Source of the DNA: Thiosocius sp963759055
GTDB taxonomy: Bacteria > Pseudomonadota > Gammaproteobacteria > Chromatiales > Chromatiaceae
Direction: 5' to 3'
Length of the DNA stretch: 64,000 nt
NCBI GenBank assembly: GCA_963759055.1
Contig: CAVWYD010000003.1
Location: 1 to 64,000 of the forward strand
Below the pieces are notes generated by a model. The model was given only the letters and a program-made list of their open reading frames with translations. It searched no databases and was not told where the DNA came from. This document shows positions 61,205 to 64,000 of this stretch, one piece after another (position 1 is the first letter of the stretch; every line of letters starts with the position of its first letter). The position numbers were made by a program, and so were the translations under genes.

Positions 61205-64000
61205 TGGCCCGAAAGCTTCAACAGGGCGGTGAACAATTCCCCCCTGCCCGAATAGAAACTCAGCGCCTCCAGTAGCGCCAGCAAAACGCCCGCGCCCAGG
61301 AATCCCGTCAACCAGCGTCTCGGAGCGGCGACACTGTCGATACCGATGGGCTTTTTGCTCGGAGTGGCCTTCAAGCGGGAATCGCGCCAGATCAGTGATT
61401 TTGGCCTCTTCCACATCCTCCTGCAGCCGACAAATCTCGTCCTGCAGCTGACTGCGGGCAGATTCCGCCTCACGCCTGCTGGACAAGGCTTCGTCTGCCT
61501 CGCCCCGGGCCCTGTCGAGTTCCCGGCGCAGCTCGTCGAGCTGGCGGTTGGCATCTTCCAGCGAATCCTCCAGCTCGTGTCGGGATTTGTCCGCCCCGCC
61601 CAGTTCGCGCTGGCGCTCGGCCAGTGAGGACTCGAGTTCCTCGATCTGCTGGCGCATGGCCTCGTGCGATATCGCCTCACGACCGTCCGCCTGCTGGAGT
61701 CTGCGTTGCTGGGTCTCCGCCGCCGCCAGTTTTTCGCGCATCTCGGCGACGTCGCGAATGGCTTGCTCGCGCACCATCTCGAGCTCGGCACGCAGGGCCG
61801 CAACGTCGGAACCCGTGGCATCTTCAGACTGCACAGCACGGATCTGATCGACGTATTCGGCGATCACGGTGCGCAGCTGATCGACCTCGCTTTCGCGCAC
61901 GGCCAGCTCTGCAAGCAGTTTGTCACGCTCTGAAAGCAGCTTCCCGTCTCCGTCGGCATCAGACGGACCCTGCTCTGCCAGGGCAGTCAGGCGATCGATC
62001 TCGTTCTGAAGTGTATGTCTTCGATCGGTCTCTTCGGCAAGCTGCTCACGCAGTTGCCGTTGCTCCTGTTCATGCGCGAGCAGCTCATTCTCATGTGTCC
62101 GCAATGCCTCTGCCACCTGATTCTCGAGGTCGACCAGGCGAGCCTGTTCGTCATCCTTGTCGCTGACCGCAAACTGCAGGGTTTCAAGTTCGGCGCTCGC
62201 CGCATTCAGTGCCTCAATCAGTTCCTGCTGTTCGGCACGGGCGGCGTTCACGGCCAGCTCACGTTCTTCCAGACGCTGACTCATCTCCAGGATCTCGGCA
62301 CGCAACTGTCCAAGTGCCTCTTCTGAACCAGAATCCTCCCGGTCGAGTTTCCCCTGCATCAATGCGTTGGCCTCGGTCAGGCGCTCGATCTCCGCCTCGA
62401 GTTTCTCTGCCGCCATCCTCGCGGTTTCATCTGCCTGGGCAAATTCCTTTTGCCCCTTGGTACGGACCGAATCCAGCTCGGCATTCGCCCGTGCCAACTC
62501 CGATTGCACGGCCTCCAGTCGTTCGCCGGCCTGCCTGGCCTCCTCATCCAGACGCCGCTCCAGCTCGGCGACCCGAGCCTGAGCCTGCTCGATCGCGGCG
62601 CCGGCCTCCCTGTCATCGGATGTGAGCTGAACCTGAAGTGCGTCATTATCGGCACGCAGCTGCTCCAGCTCTGCCTGTACTTTGTCCAACGTGGTCTGCA
62701 GCTCAACGCGACCCACAGCGGCAGTTTCAAGGACCGCAGCATCCTCTGCAGTCTTCGCCTGCAAAACCTGAAACTCGTCCTGAAGGGCGTTCAGTTCCGC
62801 CTGTTTTGCATCCAGCTGTTCGGCAGCCGTTTGATGCCCGCCTTCAGATTCGGTGAGCTGCACCTGCGCCTGCTCCAGCGCGGCATTCGCAGCCTGGAGT
62901 TCAGCCTGTCTTTGGTCCGCCCGTTCCCGCTCGGTATTGAGCTTGTCCTCGAGCTCCGCCGCCCTTGCCTGCACCTGCTCAAGACTGCTGCCGGCCTCTT
63001 CCTTGGCGGAAGCGAGCTGCGACTGCAGAGACTCCTTGTCACTACGCAACTGTTCCAGTTCGCCCTGCAACTGGCCGTTTGTCTGTTCCAGGTCTTGTTG
63101 TGCTGCACCAAGCGCGGCCCGCAATTCGGCAGTCTCGACGTTGGCCGCTTCCAGCGCTGCGGCGTCTTCCACGTTCTTGGTTCGCAGCGCATCCAGCTCA
63201 GACCCTGCCACCTCCAGCTCCGCCCGACTGGCAGCCATACTCTCGTCAGCCTGCTGCTTCGCTTCATCGAGACGGGACTCCAGCTCGGCTACGCGCGCCT
63301 GGGCCTGCTCGATCGCCGCACCAGCCTCCTGGCTTCCCGACGCGATTTGTGACTGCAGCAGATCATGCTCGCCCCGCAGCTGAGCCAGCTCGCCCTGGAG
63401 ACCTTCGGCCACCCGCTGGCCCGTATTTTTGGATTCCTCCAGGGCAAGCTGCAGTTCCTCTCGCGCGGCCTCTGCCGCTGCCAGCTCTCTGTCGGCCGCT
63501 TCCTGTTTCGACGCCGTTTCCGCATGGGCTCTTTCCAGCGCGGCCTGCAGTTCTGTGCGTTCTGCCTCGACAGCCTCAAGTGCCCCGGCATCTTCCGCGG
63601 CCCTGGCCTGCAACGCCTTGAGCTCAGATTCGCTGGTCTCGAGTTCGGCCAGTTTGGCGGCAAACATTTCTTCGGCCTGCTGCTTCTCTTCCTCCAGACG
63701 GGTCTCGAGTTCGGCGGCACGCGCGTTGGCCTGCTCGATCGCAGCACCGGCCTGTTCGTTTTCCGACGCCAGCTGTGATTGCAGGGCTGTGTGGTCGCTG
63801 CGCAGCTGGTCCAGTTCGCCCTTCAGGGTCCCCGTCTGCGCAAGCGCCTCATCCAACGCGCCCTTCAGCTCTTCTGCCGTCGAACCTTGCCGCGTTCAAA
63901 TCCCGCTTGGCCGACTCCTGCTGGGCCGAGATCTCCGCATGGGCCGCGTCCAGTTCGGCCTGCAATGCATTCAGGGATTCGGCTGAGGCACGCTCTGTTT
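61201..64000 (-). pseudogene. giant coiled-coil protein with C-terminal TM helix, cut by the window edge, two one-base frameshifts
   Basis: Over 930 residues are visible and the N-terminus lies beyond the window. Almost all is Glu/Ala/Gln/Leu-rich coiled coil. Four imperfect repeats of the type LRSDxxxLQSQLAS followed by EAGAAIEQAQARVAELE recur with spacing of 142, 110 and 130 residues. The frame shifts at about 63,881-63,887 and at a T-run at 61,399-61,402; after the second the protein ends KKPIGIDSVAAPRRWLTGFL and GAGVLLALLEALSFYSG, a tail anchor. Each break fits one extra base. Myosin- or SMC-like matches would be due to coiled coil; function unknown. Confidence 0.75.

Overview
The window (about 60% GC) comes from a gammaproteobacterium and looks like a sulfur-oxidising member of the Chromatiales or a relative. 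The main clue is a small secreted Gly/Asn/Tyr-rich protein of the sulfur globule type (12.8 kb) with its own strong promoter and terminator. The gammaproteobacterial blocks trpE-gph-rpe, argS-priA, glnK-amtB next to ubiK and comM, and pilU agree with this. No tRNA, rRNA, CRISPR array or complete insertion sequence was seen.

Layout. 0-2 kb: trpC (cut by the edge), trpD and trpG on the minus strand. 2.3-9.7 kb: a nine-gene minus-strand operon for an Mrp/Mbh-type membrane complex (E, F, G, a DUF4040+B fusion, C, three antiporter-like D subunits and a small membrane protein). 10-15 kb: CBS protein, trpE with a possible attenuator, sulfur globule protein, gph, a ruined GxxExxY gene in inverted repeats, rpe. 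15-21 kb: DUF3530 hydrolase, SPOR protein, argS, priA. 20.9-21.1 kb: a cluster of DnaA boxes beside an AT-rich stretch, where gene direction switches. 21.4-30.6 kb: HNH nuclease, fructosamine kinase-like gene, lipase, a sigma-54 operon torF-glnK-amtB, ubiK, an S1-domain protein and comM. 30.7-37 kb: a lower-GC three-gene insert (LtaS-like sulfatase, sialidase-like protein, membrane protein) bounded by a 293-bp exact direct repeat of the start of an ABC-F gene. 37-50.7 kb: housekeeping and envelope genes (PQQ sugar dehydrogenase, arfB, TauE, MOSC, pilU, alcohol dehydrogenase, slp, serB, PilZ, phosphohexomutase, LpxR-like). 50.7-56.5 kb: a regulatory locus with a purT remnant, a perfect CRP site, repeated 13-bp boxes and a perfect sigma-54 promoter before a small membrane protein, then a hybrid histidine kinase and a sigma-54 activator. 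56.6-64 kb: Pro-rich protein, djlA, CbiM-like permease, aldo-keto reductase, a Rieske protein and a very long coiled-coil protein running off the edge.

Two themes recur. First, intergenic tandem or inverted repeats built on 7-bp units lie at many gene borders. Second, four long conserved genes carry five frameshifts, each equivalent to exactly one extra base, which looks more like sequence error than decay.

The best candidates for something new are the sigma-54 small-membrane-protein locus at 50.9-56.5 kb and the sulfatase/sialidase island at 30.7-35.4 kb.
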